Source: Plasmodium brasilianum (taxonomy: Eukaryota > Apicomplexa > Aconoidasida > Haemosporida > Plasmodiidae). Taken from it: 64,000 bases of DNA. Position 1 is the first letter of the stretch, and every line of letters begins with the position of its first letter. The position numbers were made by a program, and so were the translations under genes. A model generated the notes under the pieces. That model did no database searches and was not told the DNA's origin. It saw nothing but the letters and a program-made list of their open reading frames with translations. The stretch covers positions 186,001 to 250,000 of the forward strand of contig NC_090115.1 in assembly GCF_023973825.1 (NCBI RefSeq), given 5' to 3'. Positions 61,050-64,000 of the stretch are shown piece by piece.

Positions 61050-64000
61050 ATGGAGGACACAAATGGTAAAAGGATAAACGCATATGATGAAAATGAGTGG
61101 ATGCAAAAAGAAGAGAGTAATATTAGTAAATCCACAAGCTTTGATATACCTTCAGCTTCTAAATTAGCAGAGGGAATCTGCATTTCAAACCGAACAACGG
61201 AAAATGAAAATGAGTACGAGAACAACAATGAAAAGGCTAGCGGAAAGGACAGCATAAATGGCAGTGTAAAGGGGAGCGAACATGGGAGTGAAACTGACGG
61301 AGTAAACTACATTGGAGATAATAATACATATAATGATGATGAAGATGACAATATAAATATACATAAACATGAAAGAATCATGGGGGAAAGCTTTCCCTCT
61401 TCACACGTTTCTACGAGCGTGAGCAATAGTCATATGACCCCCCTTCAAAGGGTTCACTTGGCCAACATTGTTGAACATTCATTCAATAGAAATGCTTATA
61501 TTGAGGAAGTAAAGGAAAAGGAATCATGCACCAAATTACAAGATGTAATGACTTATGAAGATAACAATTATTTTGATGAAGGTGCAGTTATAGATAGCTC
61601 AAGCTGTGCATACAATAGAGAACAGAAAAAAAAAAAAAGAGAAATAGATGATGAGGATATGATAAAAATATATATTAACAATGTGGGCGGTTCTGATAAT
61701 GGCTACTTGAACAATAGCAGTTACAATAACAGAATCTGTAACAATAGAAGTTGCAACAACGGTGGTGATATTGACTGTGAGTGTGAACATTCGGATTTCC
61801 CAGGGAAGTACTATGACAAGAGCAGGCTGTCCCCTATGTATAGAAACAAAGCAAGCAATATGGAAGATTCCTTTAAAGAAGTCAAAGAAGAACAAAATTT
61901 GAGCTCAGTTCAAGATTTATTGGAGGATATAAAACTGTTCAATAGTTCCATGAAGTCCATATCGGACACAAATAATAATATGAGTCTTCAAGATGAGATA
62001 TCTAAAATGTATTCTCAATTTGCATCTGATAATAATTTACATTCTCTTAGTAATTTTCATATAGATTCTTCCCCATGTAATACTATAGGAAAGGCAAACA
62101 ATTTTAAAAAATCGTCTTTTCAATATGAGTTGCATGCAGATGCGGAAGCAAAACGGGAAGATCAATGTGAAGACTCACACCAGGGGAGAGAACGACAAGA
62201 ATTAGAAAAAGGGGAAGAAGTAGAAGTGGAAGAAGCAGAAGTGGAAGAAGCAGAAGTGGAAGAAGCAGAAGTGGAAGAAGCAGAAGTGGAAGAAGCAGAA
62301 GTGGAAGAAGTAGAAGTGGAAGAAGTAGAAGTGGAAGAAATAGAAGTGGAAGAAGGAGAAGCGGAAGAAATAGTAGAAGACGTAGAAAAGAGGGATAAGC
62401 TAAAAAGCGCGTCTAACAAATATGATAAAAGAGACGACGTGAAAAATGTTAGCGGTGCGAGTAGAGAAAATAAAATGTATTCATCGAAAAGAGGGATTCA
62501 AGAATGTATTTCAAACAAAATGACTAACGACTATCTAAATGAAGAGGTAGCGAAATATAGAACGAATGTGCATAATGACCAAGGGAACAATACAAAATTA
62601 TATATGAGCGATATGAGTCCTTTAAATTTAAAAAAAAGCGAAACAAACGTCATTTCGTCCAATCAGTGGGAAAAAATGAAAAAGAGCTTTTGTGATATCG
62701 AAAATAATTTGTTAGGGCTAGGCAAGGAAAAACAGCAGTTTCGTGAGAAAAGCATTGCACAGGCACACGCTTGTGCAAATGGAAATTCAAATACACATGA
62801 AAATATACATACACAAACACATGCTTATAATGTGTTCCTGATGAACAAGAATAACGAAGACTCCGCCAGGCATAACACCTTCAGCGGTAGTACCCATGAG
62901 GAATACCTGGTGAATGATGCGACTTCCCCTATAAATGGAACAAACTCCCCTATGAATGAGACTAACTCCCCTATGAATGAGACTAACTCCCCTATGAATG
63001 AGACTAACTCCCCTATGAATGAGACTAACTCCCCTATGAATGAGAACATCTCCCCTATGAATGAGACTAACTCCCTTATGAATGAGAACATCTCCCCTAT
63101 GAACGAAGTTTCCCCCTTAAGTGATGTTTCACCGCACTTCAACTACCTAGAAAGTAATGATGCAGAAAGTTTAAGGTACTCTAACGACTTGTTCCCGAGC
63201 ATAGATTACATATCATTACACACGAAGTGTGTAAGTTTAACAAGAAGGGCCTCCAACAAATCAGAATTAACTCAAGATGATACCCCCAACTTAAGTTATA
63301 CTAAGTGTGCGTCCCCCAAAGAAACTTCTTATTTCAGTAGTGGTAACTCACCAAATATAAGTTTTGCAAACAATTATGAAACGAAAGCAAATGCACAAAT
63401 ACAGAAAGATGGATTTCCTACAGTTGTACATCCTATGAAAAGTAAACTAACGAATTTAAATTTAGGTAAAAGTAGTTGTAACTCACCTAGTATCAACTAC
63501 TCAAAAGAGGAGGAACAGGAGGAAGATGAAGAGATATCAACGAACTTAATAAAAATTACAAACAGCGAACTAACAAAAATAGACAACTCAAAAATTAGTT
63601 CTTCAGCCAAGGCAAAAACGCCTAAAAATCTAAGTAGACCATCCTCAAACAAAGCTGTAATGATGGGAACTGTTAAAGCGATAAAAATAAAAAGTAAAGG
63701 AAACGAGAATGTTAAAACTCCCAAAATGGCGAAGCGGAATAGTAACAGTAGTACTACTACCACCACTACTACTACTACCAGTGCGGTCAAGACTGAGCGT
63801 AAGGGGAGTAGCAGCTCTCCTACTGCGGTAGTAACTGCTACTACTCCAGTTAGCTGTGTGAATGCGGCTGGAGGAGGTTCCCCCACGAATATTGCTGGAG
63901 TAGTAGGGAAGGCTCAGAAGAACGAGAAAAGTAGTCCATCGGGAGAAAGGGATGTAACATACAATATGAACGTTGTGATAAGGTGCAGACCGATGAGTGT
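61050..64000 (+). CDS. Kinesin-8 (8B-like), 5' part, runs off the window
   Basis: Open from ATG 61050, after a poly-A run, to the window end: 983 codons, no stop. Residues 1-970 are a low-complexity, non-motor extension rich in Asn, Ser, Glu and Lys. The motor domain begins only at about residue 973 with NMNVVIRCRPMS, the first strand of kinesins; the ATP-binding loop and the rest lie beyond the window. Inserts: V-E-E-A-E repeats (about 390-437, 15-base unit), T-N-S-P-M-N-E repeats (about 630-688, 21-base unit) and a Thr run (about 905). SPxN/SP motifs recur (SSPCN, TSPIN, SPNLSY, SPNISF) and could be phosphosites. Assignment to kinesin-8B rests on gene order: the chromosome 1 neighbour of CTF18 and UMP-CMP kinase in P. 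falciparum is, as I recall, kinesin-8B, needed for axoneme assembly in male gametes. From the sequence here only 'kinesin' is proven. Confidence 0.8.
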   Translation, partial: MEDTNGKRINAYDENEWMQKEESNISKSTSFDIPSASKLAEGICISNRTTENENEYENNNEKASGKDSINGSVKGSEHGSETDGVNYIGDNNTYNDDEDDNINIHKHERIMGESFPSSHVSTSVSNSHMTPLQRVHLANIVEHSFNRNAYIEEVKEKESCTKLQDVMTYEDNNYFDEGAVIDSSSCAYNREQKKKKREIDDEDMIKIYINNVGGSDNGYLNNSSYNNRICNNRSCNNGGDIDCECEHSDFPGKYYDKSRLSPMYRNKASNMEDSFKEVKEEQNLSSVQDLLEDIKLFNSSMKSISDTNNNMSLQDEISKMYSQFASDNNLHSLSNFHIDSSPCNTIGKANNFKKSSFQYELHADAEAKREDQCEDSHQGRERQELEKGEEVEVEEAEVEEAEVEEAEVEEAEVEEAEVEEVEVEEVEVEEIEVEEGEAEEIVEDVEKRDKLKSASNKYDKRDDVKNVSGASRENKMYSSKRGIQECISNKMTNDYLNEEVAKYRTNVHNDQGNNTKLYMSDMSPLNLKKSETNVISSNQWEKMKKSFCDIENNLLGLGKEKQQFREKSIAQAHACANGNSNTHENIHTQTHAYNVFLMNKNNEDSARHNTFSGSTHEEYLVNDATSPINGTNSPMNETNSPMNETNSPMNETNSPMNETNSPMNENISPMNETNSLMNENISPMNEVSPLSDVSPHFNYLESNDAESLRYSNDLFPSIDYISLHTKCVSLTRRASNKSELTQDDTPNLSYTKCASPKETSYFSSGNSPNISFANNYETKANAQIQKDGFPTVVHPMKSKLTNLNLGKSSCNSPSINYSKEEEQEEDEEISTNLIKITNSELTKIDNSKISSSAKAKTPKNLSRPSSNKAVMMGTVKAIKIKSKGNENVKTPKMAKRNSNSSTTTTTTTTTSAVKTERKGSSSSPTAVVTATTPVSCVNAAGGGSPTNIAGVVGKAQKNEKSSPSGERDVTYNMNVVIRCRPMS
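62220..62375 (+). repeat. Coding 15-base repeat (V-E-E-A-E) in kinesin
   Basis: About ten copies of GAAGTGGAAGAAGCA, with GTA and ATA variants at the last codon. It gives an acidic stretch of about 50 residues. The reverse strand is an open Ser/Thr/Ala shadow. Confidence 0.92.
62939..63112 (+). repeat. Coding 21-base repeat (T-N-S-P-M-N-E) in kinesin
   Basis: Eight copies of ACTAACTCCCCTATGAATGAG (variants AACATC, CTTATG). Each heptapeptide carries one SP dipeptide, so the array makes a run of evenly spaced potential proline-directed kinase sites. Confidence 0.92.

Overview
The window looks like nuclear DNA of a malaria parasite (Plasmodium). The evidence is extreme A+T richness outside genes, long poly-A/poly-T and (TA)n runs, Asn- and Lys-rich low-complexity inserts in conserved proteins, short GT..AG introns, and exported-protein genes built as a short hydrophobic exon 1 plus a PHIST-like exon 2. 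The order kinesin-8, clamp-loader (CTF18-like), coiled-coil protein, UMP-CMP kinase, eIF4E-like, TatD nuclease, MRP1-type ABC transporter matches, as I recall it, P. falciparum chromosome 1 around the centromere. A human-infecting species of the P. malariae or P. ovale type seems more likely than P. falciparum, but species is inference.

Layout. 1-15 kb is a gene-poor, subtelomere-like zone holding two spliced exported-protein genes (2655-3752 and 9814-10853), one small membrane ORF (6457-6753) and many simple repeats. 15.3-20.5 kb is a single-exon ABCC transporter on the minus strand. 20.5-29.0 kb has no supported gene; its core (about 24.0-26.4 kb) is nearly pure A+T and is the best candidate for the chromosome's centromere. 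From 29 kb on, ordinary core genes follow: a small secreted protein (-), a secreted TatD DNase (+, 4 exons), a twin-CX9C mitochondrial protein (+, 3 exons), a large eIF4E-family protein (-, 8 exons), an unrecognised gene with a homopolymer frameshift (+), UMP-CMP kinase (+, 5 exons), a coiled-coil protein (-), a CTF18-type clamp loader (+), a small spliced unknown (+), and the first 983 codons of a kinesin-8 (+) that runs off the right end.

The genes do not form an operon or a single pathway. The centromere beside chromosome-cohesion (CTF18) and spindle/axoneme (kinesin-8) genes is a linkage, not evidence of shared function. The most informative observations are the centromere candidate, a strictly asymmetric pair of ATP sites in the ABC transporter, an eIF4E family member whose two cap-stacking Trp positions are both Tyr, and the same relaxed export motif (R-x-L-x-x-E) in both exported proteins. 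Exon boundaries were derived by hand from GT/AG sites and reading phase; those called precise keep frame across every junction.
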